A DNA stretch of 8,697 nt from Frankiales bacterium (GCA_025965735.1 JAOPWK010000299.1:1-8697), one strand, 5' to 3'. Positions 1 through 6,962 are shown, counted from the first letter of the stretch. Numbers and translations are program-made. Notes: generated from the sequence alone by a model not told the origin.

Positions 1-230
1 CTGGCGTCGAAGCTGCTCTTGGACAGCGCCTTCTGAATGCCGCCGCGCTCCACGGCACGGTCGAAGCCGGCCTTCTCCAGCAGCGTGTCGACCACCTTGG
101 CGATCGCCTTGGCGATGACGTACCCGACCACCAGGATGACCAGGAAGCCGAGCAGCCGCGGGATGAAGGTGGCGAAGCTGGTGAGCCCGGCGCGGACCGG
201 CGTCTCCAGGTCGAGAGCGAGAGCGGACAC
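1..230 (-). CDS. Conserved-TM-helix / mechanosensitive-channel-like membrane protein, 5' part
   Basis: Only the first 76 residues are in the window; the 3' end runs off the left edge. The start is GTG at 230-228, preceded by GGAGG at 239-235 with a four-base gap. The visible chain begins MSALALDLETP. One hydrophobic segment spans about residues 22-41 and contains LLGFLVILVVGYVIAKAI. It is followed by an amphipathic stretch with GFDRAVERGGI. This pattern (short N-terminus, one TM helix running into a K/A-rich helix, then a 'GFDR..ERGGI' segment) matches, from memory, the conserved TM-helix proteins annotated as small-conductance mechanosensitive channel family members in actinomycetes. Their presumed role is in the cytoplasmic membrane, relieving turgor or forming a pore. 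It lies 81 bases downstream of the SpoIIE-type phosphatase gene on the same strand, so it may be cotranscribed with it, although a hairpin lies between them. No MscS beta-domain is visible in this fragment, so true channel activity is uncertain. Confidence 0.72.
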   Translation of the reverse strand, partial: MSALALDLETPVRAGLTSFATFIPRLLGFLVILVVGYVIAKAIAKVVDTLLEKAGFDRAVERGGIQKALSKSSFDA

Positions 231-280
231 GGTTCCTCCGGGGCTGAGCGGCTGGGCGGTCACGTTCCCTGTGCCCGGAG

Positions 281-306
281 GCCGCCGCGGCGACACCGCC
301 GGCGGC
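281..306 (-). terminator. GC-rich hairpin after the phosphatase gene, possible terminator
   Basis: On the minus strand, five bases after the TAG stop (314-312), there is a two-tier inverted repeat. The outer arms are GCCGCC/GGCGGC (306-301 with 286-281), the inner arms are GGCG/CGCC (300-297 with 292-289), the loop is GTGT, and there is a two-base GC bulge. There is no T-run after it. It could be a GC-type terminator, a partial attenuator that lowers expression of the downstream channel-like gene, or an mRNA 3'-protecting hairpin. The structure is seen in the sequence; the function is inferred. Confidence 0.4.
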
Positions 307-311
307 TCCTG

Positions 312-3300
312 CTAGCGGACGGCCGCCGCCGGGCGGGGCTGGTCCTGCGGGTGCAGGCGCACAGCGACGAGCGCCGCGTCGTCGTCCGCGTCGACAGGCA
401 GCATCCGGCGCAGGAGCTCGTCGCACAGCTCGGCCAGCGGGAGGGAGGACAGCTCCGCCACGTGCGCGCAGAGCAGGCGCAGGCCCTCGTCCAGGTCCTG
501 CCCGCGCCGCTCGATGAGCCCGTCGCTGTAGAGCAGGACGGTGGACTCCCACGGCAGGGTCGTGACGTTCTCCGTCCGGGGGCTGCTGGGGTCGATGCCC
601 AGCAGCAGGTCGACGGTGTCGCCGTGCAGCACCTCCACGACGCCACCGGGGGTGACGGCCAGCGGCGGTGGGTGACCGGCGTTCGACCAGCGCAGCCGGG
701 TCAGCCCGTCGGCCCGCTCGGCCTCCGACTGCTCCAGCCGCGCGACCACGGCCGTCGCCGTGGTGTCGATCTGCAGCCCGCGCATGGCGGCGTCCAGCCC
801 CGCCAGGACCTGGGCAGGAGCGTCACCGCTGTGCCAGGCGATGCCGCGCAGCAGCCCGCGCACCTGCCCCATGGCGGCAGCCGCGACCGTGTCGTGCCCC
901 ATGACGTCGCCGATGACCAGGACGGTCGCGCCGTCGCGCTGCTGCAGGGCGTCGTACCAGTCGCCACCCACGCTGGCGCTCTTGGCCGCCGGGACGTACC
1001 GCACCGCGATCTCGGTGTGGCCGGGCTGCGGCGGCGTCGTCATGAGGCTGCGCTGCAGCCCCTCGGCCAGGCTCCGCTGCTCGGCGAACAGCCGGGCGTT
1101 GTCCAGGGCGAGCGCGGCGCGAGAGGCGACCTCGCGGGCGGTGACCACCTCGTCGAAGGACATCGGCGGACGGTCGGCGCCGCGGCACAGCGTCAGCACG
1201 CCGGTCATGCTGCCGCGCGCGACCAGCGGCACCACGACGATCGACTCCAGCGCGAGCTCGGCCCAGGACTGCCGGGCCAGGTCGGTGCCGAGCATCGGCA
1301 TGACCCACGCCATGACGCCGGACTCCACGATCACCGGCTCGCGGGTGTCGCGTGCCTGCTGCACGGCTCCGGGGTCGGCGCGGTCCTTCAGCCGCTCCCG
1401 GACGTAGAGGTCCAGCGCGTCGCGCAGCTCGGGCTTGCTGTGCCAGTGGCCGACGTCACGCAACCGGCCGGCGTCGTCGCTCAGCGACACCAGGCAGCAG
1501 TCCGCCAGCGCCGGGACGACGATCCGGGACAGCCGGGCCACCGCACCCTCCACGTCGAGCCCGGCCGCGGCGAGCTGCTCGTTCACGGTGGCGAGCAGCT
1601 CGAGGCGGGCGGTGGCGGCCTCCGCGCGGTGGCGGTCGGCCCGGCGGCCTGTCACCTCGATGAAGTACAGGTAGAGGCCCTCGGCCGAGGGCTCGATGCG
1701 CACCTCGTACCAGCCCTCCAGGTGGGCGTAGTACGCCTCGAGCTCCGACGGGCGGCGGCTGTCCATGGCGAGCTTGTAGGCCGCACCGAAGTCGGAGTCC
1801 TCGAGCCCGGGGAAGCTCTCCCACAGGTCGCGGCCGAGCAGCTCGTCCGGCGGGCGGCCGGCGACACGACCCCCCTCCCCGTTGACGAAGGTGATGCGCC
1901 ACTCGCGGTCCAGCGCGAGGAAGCCGGTGGCCATCGTCTCCATCAGCCGGGCGGCCTCGTCCCGGGCGGTGCGCAGGTCGGTCGTCTCGTGGGCGGTGCC
2001 CACCAACCGCGCAGCGGTGCCGTCCGGCCCGGCGAAGACCCGTCCGCGCGCCGAGATCCAGCGCGTCCCCCCGGCGGGCAGGCGCACGCGGTACTCCGCG
2101 TGGAAGTCGCCGCACGTCTCGACCGCGGCCGCGATCGCCTGGTCGAGGGCGGGCCGGTCCTGCGGGTCGATCCGGTCGAACCCGTTGTCGATGTGCGGGC
2201 GGAACTCCCCGGGCGCGTAGCCGAAGAGGTCCTGCATGCGCTCGTCCCAGTCCAGCCGCCCGGTCCCGAGGTCCCAGTCGAAGGAGCCGACACCGGCCGC
2301 GTCGATCGCCAGGTCCCAGCGCTGCCGGTCGCTCTCGAACTGCGCGCGCAGCGCGTGCAGCTCCAGCGCCTGCGCCAGGACGTCGGCCACGGCCTGGACG
2401 AAGGACGTCTGGGTGTCCTCCGCCATGGCGTTGAGCGGCGGGAACGTCACGGTCAGCACGCCCAGCCGGTGCGTGCCGGCCACGATCGGCACGATGTGGA
2501 TGGCGCGGTCGTCGTGCCAGCTGCTGCCCAGGTCGCGGAAGCGCTCCGAGGCGCTCGAGTTCGGGCTGAGCGCGACCGGCTCCCCCGTCTGGAACACCAC
2601 AGGGGCAGGCAGGTCCGCGGTCAGCGGGATCGACCGGTACTCCTCGACCCACTCCCGGGTCCCGCCTGCCACGGCGAGCGTCTCCAGCTCCTCGCCCTCG
2701 GCGATGAGCACGCGGGCCGCAAAGGCGCCCAGCGACGTCGTCATGGTGGCGACGACGACGTCGGCCATCTCCTGTGCCGAGGTCACCGCCGCCAGCTCGG
2801 CGTTGATCCTCTGCAGCAGCTCGAGCCGGTGCGCCGTGTCCCGCAGCGACGCCAGCTCGGTCACCTCGTCGCTCAGGACGCGCACGAACGGGCGGGGCGG
2901 CGACGGCTGCTCCCCCCGGCTGCGCGCGCGCAGCTGGTCGACCAGCGCCTGCACGTACCAGCGCCGGAACAGGGCGTGCAGCGGCGGCGTCTCGAGCGTG
3001 AGGAGCCGCGCGTCACGGGCGTACCGGTCCACCTCGTCCAGCGCGGTCAGGTAGCGCTCGCCGGCGTCGGCGGAGGATGCCGGCAGGGTCAGCGTCAGGT
3101 CGGTCTCGACGTCGCCGCGGGTCGCCGCCTCCGCCGCCTGCCGCTTGATGGCCGCGCGCGCCCGGGCGAAGCTGCCCGTGACGGTGTCGATGAGCGCCTC
3201 GACCTCCTTGGGCAGGGAGGCGCCACCCACCGCACCCGCCCGCACGAAGGTCAGCTCCCGCACCACCGCGTCGACGTGCCGCTTGGCCGCGAGCAGCAGG

Positions 3301-3803
3301 TCCGTCGGCACCGCGCCCAGCCGCACCGTGTAGACCGGCTCGGGCTCGTCGTTGGCCCAACCGGCCAGGATCGCGGCCAGGTCGATGTCCGGCAGGTGCG
3401 CGTCCTCCGCGAGAGCGCCCTGCTGCCCGGACCGCAGCACCACCCAGATCGACTTCCCGCCGCCGATGCCGGGGTCGACCCCCCAGCTGTCCGCGAGCGC
3501 GGCGACGAGCGACAGGCCGCGGCCGGTCATCGCGTCGGTGCTGGGCACCGGCATGACCAGCAGCTGGTGGCCGGCGTCCTCGACCTCCACCCGGACGGCC
3601 CCGTCGTCCTGCCGGAGCAGCCGCACCGCGACCGGCGGGGCGCCGTGCAGCATGGCGTTGCTGACGAGCTCGGTCAGCGCGAGCTGGACGTCGTGGAGCA
3701 GCTCCTCGGGCGCGTCGGCGAGGAAGGACGCCGCCAGCGCGCGGGCCCGGGCCGCGCCGGTGGGGGCGCCGTCGAGGTGGACCTCGGCCACCGCCTGCTC
3801 CAC
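312..3803 (-). CDS. Multidomain SpoIIE/PP2C phosphatase with N-terminal RsbW-type ATPase, GAF and PAS sensors
   Basis: The protein is about 1163 residues, cytoplasmic, with no signal or TM segment. Domains in order: (1) RsbW/HATPase_c fold, about 20-125, with N-box ELVSNAMLHG (E45, N49), D76 in VEDAGH and the glycine loop TGRGLSLV (93-100); (2) a helical region of about 140-300 that I do not recognise; (3) GAF, about 325-480; (4) PAS plus PAC, about 490-610; (5) a second PAS, about 615-720; (6) a second GAF, about 730-905; (7) PP2C/SpoIIE phosphatase, about 928-1150, with GGDWYD (D948), GDVMGHD (D966, D971), NAGHPPP, YSDG (D1094) and a closing acidic DADDDA (1138-1143), so all metal-site acidic residues are present. 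In related partner-switching systems the phosphatase dephosphorylates an anti-anti-sigma protein while an RsbW-type kinase phosphorylates it or binds sigma; here both activities seem to sit in one chain. The start is GTG 3803, chosen for GGGGAGG eight bases upstream. The frame is open up to an ATG at 4019, but that start would overlap the divergent gene and its extra residues are low-complexity. GTG 3812 is an alternative. Confidence 0.93.
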   Translation of the reverse strand: MEQAVAEVHLDGAPTGAARARALAASFLADAPEELLHDVQLALTELVSNAMLHGAPPVAVRLLRQDDGAVRVEVEDAGHQLLVMPVPSTDAMTGRGLSLVAALADSWGVDPGIGGGKSIWVVLRSGQQGALAEDAHLPDIDLAAILAGWANDEPEPVYTVRLGAVPTDLLLAAKRHVDAVVRELTFVRAGAVGGASLPKEVEALIDTVTGSFARARAAIKRQAAEAATRGDVETDLTLTLPASSADAGERYLTALDEVDRYARDARLLTLETPPLHALFRRWYVQALVDQLRARSRGEQPSPPRPFVRVLSDEVTELASLRDTAHRLELLQRINAELAAVTSAQEMADVVVATMTTSLGAFAARVLIAEGEELETLAVAGGTREWVEEYRSIPLTADLPAPVVFQTGEPVALSPNSSASERFRDLGSSWHDDRAIHIVPIVAGTHRLGVLTVTFPPLNAMAEDTQTSFVQAVADVLAQALELHALRAQFESDRQRWDLAIDAAGVGSFDWDLGTGRLDWDERMQDLFGYAPGEFRPHIDNGFDRIDPQDRPALDQAIAAAVETCGDFHAEYRVRLPAGGTRWISARGRVFAGPDGTAARLVGTAHETTDLRTARDEAARLMETMATGFLALDREWRITFVNGEGGRVAGRPPDELLGRDLWESFPGLEDSDFGAAYKLAMDSRRPSELEAYYAHLEGWYEVRIEPSAEGLYLYFIEVTGRRADRHRAEAATARLELLATVNEQLAAAGLDVEGAVARLSRIVVPALADCCLVSLSDDAGRLRDVGHWHSKPELRDALDLYVRERLKDRADPGAVQQARDTREPVIVESGVMAWVMPMLGTDLARQSWAELALESIVVVPLVARGSMTGVLTLCRGADRPPMSFDEVVTAREVASRAALALDNARLFAEQRSLAEGLQRSLMTTPPQPGHTEIAVRYVPAAKSASVGGDWYDALQQRDGATVLVIGDVMGHDTVAAAAMGQVRGLLRGIAWHSGDAPAQVLAGLDAAMRGLQIDTTATAVVARLEQSEAERADGLTRLRWSNAGHPPPLAVTPGGVVEVLHGDTVDLLLGIDPSSPRTENVTTLPWESTVLLYSDGLIERRGQDLDEGLRLLCAHVAELSSLPLAELCDELLRRMLPVDADDDAALVAVRLHPQDQPRPAAAVR

Positions 3804-3811
3804 CGTCGCCA

Positions 3812-3818
3812 CCTCCCC
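3812..3818 (-). promoter_or_regulatory. Ribosome binding site deciding the phosphatase start
   Basis: GGGGAGG on the minus strand sits eight bases before GTG 3803-3801. An in-frame GTG at 3812-3810 overlaps this motif and so could not use it. The more distal in-frame starts (GTG 3878, ATG 4019) have no comparable motif. This is the main reason for preferring 3803. Confidence 0.6.
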
Positions 3819-3954
3819 GTCGTGCTCCGCCGCGCTGGGCCCATTCTGCCTGTCCGGGGGCAACCGCCGGTGCCCCACGCCCGGCCGCGCCGCGCTCGTG
3901 GACGAGATGGGCGCAAACGGGGGTCGTCGCTCCGAGCCGTAGGTCACACTGCGG

Positions 3955-3974
3955 GGCAGGGGGTGCCTCCTGCC
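3955..3974. repeat. 20-base dyad GGCAGG-N8-CCTGCC, candidate operator or leader hairpin
   Basis: GGCAGG (3955-3960) and CCTGCC (3969-3974) are perfect inverted arms separated by eight bases. The dyad lies 20 bases before the GTG of the M19-like gene and 10 bases before its ribosome binding site. It could be a DNA operator for a dimeric regulator or a small leader-RNA hairpin. Six-base arms can arise by chance in GC-rich DNA, so functional meaning is uncertain. Confidence 0.3.
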
Positions 3975-3984
3975 GCTCCGCCCT

Positions 3985-3990
3985 GGAGGA
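3985..3990 (+). promoter_or_regulatory. Ribosome binding site of the M19-like gene
   Basis: GGAGGA lies three bases before GTG 3994. It fixes the start so that the encoded protein begins exactly with a signal peptide. Confidence 0.7.
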
Positions 3991-3993
3991 TCC

Positions 3994-6489
3994 GTGTCCC
4001 GAGCCGTTCGCGTCGTCACAGCCCTCGCACTGGCCGCCTCCGGTGTCGGGCTCGTCCCCGTGGCGACGGCTGCCGCACCGGAGTCGATCCCCGTGCAGAC
4101 GTACGAGGTGGCGCCGCGGCAGGCCGCTCCCGAGGACCGGTACGCGCTGGCCGGCGGCTGCTACGCGGTGCAGGACAGGAGCAGCGGCCGGTGGGTGTCC
4201 CGCACCACAGACGGCTTCACCGCCACGGCGGCGTCACCCGCTGCCGCCGAGCCGTTCCACCTGCAGGCCACCGACCTCGGCAGGTACCTGCTCTTCGGCA
4301 CCGCCCGCGACTTCCTGGCCGGCGAGACCGGACCGCGGGCAGGTGACGCGGTCGTGGCCGCAGCGGCTCCGAGCGAGGCGGCCGACTTCGTGCTCGACGG
4401 CACCGCCCGGCAGGGCTTCACGCTGGCGCTCGGCGAGCGCGGCGTCGCCGTCGGCCCGGACGGCGCCCTGACCCTCGGCGCGCCCAGCCGGCTCGCCTTC
4501 CAGGGCCGCTCCGGCTGTGCCGCGTGGCCGGAGGTGCAGACGAACGTCACCGGCCCGGTCGTCGGCCAGGGGACCTCCTACGAGGAGTCCAGCGGCTACC
4601 TCGACGCGCACCTGCACACGATGGCCTTCGAGTTCGTCGGCGGGCAGGCGCGCTGCGGGCGGCCGTGGCACCCGTACGGCGTCGAGCACGCTCTCGTCGA
4701 CTGCCCGGACCACGTCGCGGGTGGTCGCGGAGCCGTCCTCGAGACGGTCCTGTCCGGTGGCGACCCGATTGCCGGCCACGACACCGTCGGCTGGCCCTCG
4801 TTCGGGTACTGGCCCAAGCACGACTCGCTGACCCACGAGCAGATCTACTACAAGTGGCTGGAGCGGACCTGGCGCGGCGGGCTGCGCCTGATGACGACGC
4901 TGCTGGTCGAGAACGGCCAGCTGTGCACCGTCTACCCGCTCAAGAAGAACAGCTGCAACGAGATGGACGCGGTCCGTCTGCAGGCGCAGCGGATGAAGGA
5001 GTTCATCCGCTACATCGACGCGCAGTCCGGCGGCCCGGGTGAGGGGTGGATCCAGATCGTGACCGACCCCGAGCAGGCGCGCCGCGTCATGAACGAGGGC
5101 CGGCTGGCGATCGTGCTCGGCATCGAGATCTCCCAGCTGTTCGACTGCACGAGCCTGCTCGACGTCGACGGGTGCACCAAGGAGTCGATCGACCAGGACC
5201 TGCAGGCCGTCTACGACATGGGCGTCCGGCAGATGGAGCTGGCCAACAAGTTCGACAACGCGCTGACCGGCGTCACCGGCGACGAGGGGGCCACCGGGGT
5301 CATCGTCAACAACGGCAACCTGCAGACGACGGGCCGCTACTGGCAGATGGCCACCTGCCCCGGCGACTTCCCGCACCCCGGCATCGAGCACGACCACGAG
5401 CACAACGTCGACCGCCGGCAGCTGAACGCCACCGACGACACCGGCGCTCCGGCGCCGCTGGGCGGTCGCGACAGCATCTTCGCCGGCGTGCTCTCGTCGG
5501 CCGGCGCCCTCGGCGCGGCGCCGGCGTACGGCCCCGGGCCGCACTGCAACGAGCGGCCGCTCACCGAGCTCGGCTCGCACCTGATCGGGCGCATGGCCGA
5601 GAAGGGGATGATGTTCGACCCCGACCACATGAGCGCCAGCGCCCGCTCGGCCTCGATGACGCTGCTCGAGAAGGCCGACTACGACGGGATCGTCTCGAGC
5701 CACAGCTGGTCCGACGACACCATCTACGCGCGGATCGCCGGGACCGGCGGGATCGTGACGCCGTACCCGCGCAGCGTCGAGTACTTCATCGAGGAGTATC
5801 GCAAGGTCAAGGCGGCGGCGGCGGAGAGCGACCAGTACTTCGGCATCGGCCGCGGCGCCGACACCAACGGCTTCGGCGCGCAGGCCGGCCCGCGTGGAGC
5901 GGACGCACCCGACCCGGTGCGGTACCCGTTCACGGGCTTCGGCGGCACCCGCGTCGACAAGCAGGTCAGCGGCGAGCGGACCTACGACCTCAACACTGAC
6001 GGCGTCGCCCACTACGGGATGTACGTGGACTGGGTCGAGGACCTGCGGCGGGCCGGCGGCGACGTGCTGATGGCCGACCTGCGGCGGGGCCCGGAGGCCT
6101 ACCTGCAGGCGTGGGAGCGCGCCCGCGGCGTCGAGGACCGGAGCTGCCGCCCCGCGACGGGGATCGACGGGCTGCAGAAGGGGATGACGCCGCAGCAGGT
6201 GCTGGACGCCGCTGGGCAGCCGCACGAGCGGGAGGGCCGGGAGTTCCGGTACTGCGTGACCGGACGGCGTCCCCTCGTCGCCGAGTTCGACAGCGCGGAC
6301 CGCCTCCTGCGCGTCGACGGCCGCACGGTCGGCGGCGCCGTCGGCGGGGGCAGCGGCGTCCGGAGCGGCCCCGGGATCGCGCCGACCGGCGGATCGTTGC
6401 CCGCCACCGGCGCACCGGCGCTGCTGGCGCTGGTCGCCGCGGGTGCCGCCCTCACCGGTCTGGCCCTGCGCCGGCGTCGCGACGGCTGA
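3994..6489 (+). CDS. Secreted, LPATG-anchored peptidase M19-like metallohydrolase
   Basis: The protein is 831 residues. Residues 1-27 form a Sec signal peptide (basic MSRAVR, hydrophobic core, cleavage near ATA-AAP). Residues about 45-178 are a beta-rich domain with short repeats such as GGCYAVQD and LGRYLLFG, possibly a beta-trefoil. Residues about 200-710 look like a renal-dipeptidase (M19) type TIM-barrel hydrolase: DAHLH (H206, H208), GIEIS (E378), MGVRQMELANKFDN (409-422), DPDHMS (H545), SSHSW (H570) and a late GIGRGADTNG (D623) align by order with the family's zinc ligands and catalytic Asp. Family enzymes hydrolyse dipeptides or related amides, but this substrate is unknown. Residues about 724-776 (GMTPQQVLDAAGQP) resemble a small SmpA/BamE-like fold. 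The C-terminus has LPATG (802-806), a hydrophobic helix (807-825) and RRRR, a sortase cell-wall sorting signal. Multiple cysteines (for example 311, 321, 384, 394, 455, 518) suit an oxidised extracellular protein. It stands alone upstream, with GTG chosen for GGAGGA. The family is fairly sure; the activity is inferred. Confidence 0.88.
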   Translation: MSRAVRVVTALALAASGVGLVPVATAAAPESIPVQTYEVAPRQAAPEDRYALAGGCYAVQDRSSGRWVSRTTDGFTATAASPAAAEPFHLQATDLGRYLLFGTARDFLAGETGPRAGDAVVAAAAPSEAADFVLDGTARQGFTLALGERGVAVGPDGALTLGAPSRLAFQGRSGCAAWPEVQTNVTGPVVGQGTSYEESSGYLDAHLHTMAFEFVGGQARCGRPWHPYGVEHALVDCPDHVAGGRGAVLETVLSGGDPIAGHDTVGWPSFGYWPKHDSLTHEQIYYKWLERTWRGGLRLMTTLLVENGQLCTVYPLKKNSCNEMDAVRLQAQRMKEFIRYIDAQSGGPGEGWIQIVTDPEQARRVMNEGRLAIVLGIEISQLFDCTSLLDVDGCTKESIDQDLQAVYDMGVRQMELANKFDNALTGVTGDEGATGVIVNNGNLQTTGRYWQMATCPGDFPHPGIEHDHEHNVDRRQLNATDDTGAPAPLGGRDSIFAGVLSSAGALGAAPAYGPGPHCNERPLTELGSHLIGRMAEKGMMFDPDHMSASARSASMTLLEKADYDGIVSSHSWSDDTIYARIAGTGGIVTPYPRSVEYFIEEYRKVKAAAAESDQYFGIGRGADTNGFGAQAGPRGADAPDPVRYPFTGFGGTRVDKQVSGERTYDLNTDGVAHYGMYVDWVEDLRRAGGDVLMADLRRGPEAYLQAWERARGVEDRSCRPATGIDGLQKGMTPQQVLDAAGQPHEREGREFRYCVTGRRPLVAEFDSADRLLRVDGRTVGGAVGGGSGVRSGPGIAPTGGSLPATGAPALLALVAAGAALTGLALRRRRDG

Positions 6490-6517
6490 CGCCGGCTGAC
6501 GCCCGCCTGACGCCCGG
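6486..6517 (+). repeat. Three imperfect tandem copies of CTGACGCCSG across the stop codon
   Basis: The copies are ctgacgccgg (6486-6495), ctgacgcccgc (6496-6506) and ctgacgcccgg (6507-6517), a 10-11 base unit repeated head to tail. The first copy contains the TGA stop of the M19-like gene; the third gives a second in-frame TGA at 6508. It probably arose by replication slippage; no function is evident. Confidence 0.5.
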
Positions 6518-6528
6518 CGCTTCGCCGG
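6514..6528 (+). terminator. Short GC hairpin after the M19-like gene, possible terminator
   Basis: Perfect six-base arms CCGGCG and CGCCGG flank a CTT loop, 24 bases after the stop codon. There is no T-run, so it is a weak terminator candidate by the classical rule. In GC-rich actinomycetes U-less hairpins are often proposed as terminators. Confidence 0.4.
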
Positions 6529-6606
6529 CCTGGGGCGGGTAGCCCTGAGGCACTCGAGATGGCAGCGATGCCGGAACACGGAACGCCACGCAGAGAACAG
6601 GCCACC

Positions 6607-6669
6607 GTGCAGTCAGACCTCCGTTGCCCCTCGTGCGCGAGCGCGCTCAGGGCCGAGCACGCCGACGCC
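6607..6669 (+). pseudogene. Out-of-frame 5' fragment of the zinc-ribbon gene (CPSC half)
   Basis: From GTG 6607 this frame reads VQSDLRCPSCASALRAEHAD and then degenerates, ending at TGA 6736. Nineteen of its first 21 codons end in G or C, better than the alternative frame over the same bases, so this frame looks like the coding one here. It supplies the CxxC (C codons at 6625 and 6634) expected before the C..GH half that lies in the next frame. Adding one base near 6666 (giving D-G-L-L-C-P) would join the two halves into one 112-residue protein. An upstream in-frame ATG at 6559, with TGAGG eight bases before it, could extend the product to 128 residues, but its codons look non-coding. The ribosome binding site before GTG 6607 is weak. 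Confidence 0.5.
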
Positions 6670-6944
6670 TGCTGTGCCCGGAGGGGCACCGCTACAGCAC
6701 GGTCGGGCTCGCGCTGGCGACCAACCGCGACACGGTGAAGGCCCCGTGGCTCGCCATCCGCGCCCTGGAGATGGACGCGGCAGGTCTGGACTACCTGGCC
6801 AAGCAGTCGCCGGACCACGCCGCGACGTCGCGCCGCGACGAGGCGGACGGCGCCCGAGGTGCGGCGCAGCGGCTGCGGGCGCACGCCGCAGAGGCGCAGC
6901 GCCGGCTCGACGCCCTCGACCGGACCGAGAGCCAGCGGGCCTGA
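6624..6944 (+). CDS. Small CheB-tail-like zinc-ribbon/helical protein, apparently frameshifted at its 5' end
   Basis: As it stands the longest open frame starts at TTG 6624 (106 residues), but only from about 6669 does it look like the real frame. From there it reads LLCPEGHRYSTVGLAL, then an ALEMDAAGLDYLA-type helix, then an A/R/E-rich coiled-coil-like tail ending at TGA 6942-6944. The order C-P-E-G-H-x-Y-S, then W-L-A-I-R-A-L-E, resembles the C-terminal zinc-ribbon and helix found after the methylesterase domain of many CheB-like proteins (family pattern FRC..GH.YS, then ALW.A.R.LEE), here as a stand-alone protein. The matching N-terminal CPSC lies one frame away at 6625-6636. It is therefore a broken gene, a real frameshift product, or a sequencing error. 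Function unknown; a zinc-binding regulatory or structural role is a guess. It sits 117 bases after the M19-like gene and 78 bases before the protease gene. Confidence 0.6.
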   Translation: MPLVRERAQGRARRRLLCPEGHRYSTVGLALATNRDTVKAPWLAIRALEMDAAGLDYLAKQSPDHAATSRRDEADGARGAAQRLRAHAAEAQRRLDALDRTESQRA

Positions 6945-6962
6945 CGCGCAGGAGCGCGCCGC

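Larger units (their letters stand above)
3804..3993. promoter_or_regulatory. Divergent intergenic region between phosphatase and M19-like hydrolase genes
   Basis: These 190 bases separate two divergent start codons and so must hold the promoters of both genes. I searched both strands for a -35/-10 pair and for a GTTT...GGGTA-type stress promoter and found nothing convincing. The one clear structure is the dyad at 3955-3974. The region is slightly less biased in composition than the genes (for example GCGCAAACGG near 3911). Confidence 0.5.

Noticed and set aside
3804..4019. N-terminal extension of the phosphatase to an ATG at 4019
   Set aside because: It would overlap the signal-peptide codons of the divergent gene, lacks a ribosome binding site, and its residues show no domain; GTG 3803 has GGGGAGG at good spacing.
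351..4346. Plus-strand open frame of 1331 codons opposite the phosphatase gene
   Set aside because: Its translation is low-complexity, rich in R, G, H, P and Q, with no domain motif, and it runs antisense to a gene with clear catalytic motifs. Long antisense frames are expected at this GC content.
6519..6542. Stress-sigma-like promoter (GCTT, 14 bases, GGGTAG) before the zinc-ribbon gene
   Set aside because: Both halves are imperfect and the -35 half lies inside a hairpin; such matches are common in GC-rich DNA.
4234..6579. Minus-strand open frame of 781 codons opposite the M19-like gene
   Set aside because: The product is low-complexity V/A/R/D-rich sequence without motifs or a ribosome binding site; it is a shadow of the real gene.
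6559..6606. ATG 6559 as the start of the zinc-ribbon gene
   Set aside because: It is in the CPSC frame and has TGAGG nearby, but the 16 codons up to GTG 6607 have many A-ending codons unlike the rest, so GTG 6607 is preferred, not proven.
6640..6670. Programmed -1 frameshift in the zinc-ribbon gene
   Set aside because: No slippery heptamer in the right register is visible; a plain deletion or sequencing error explains it more simply.
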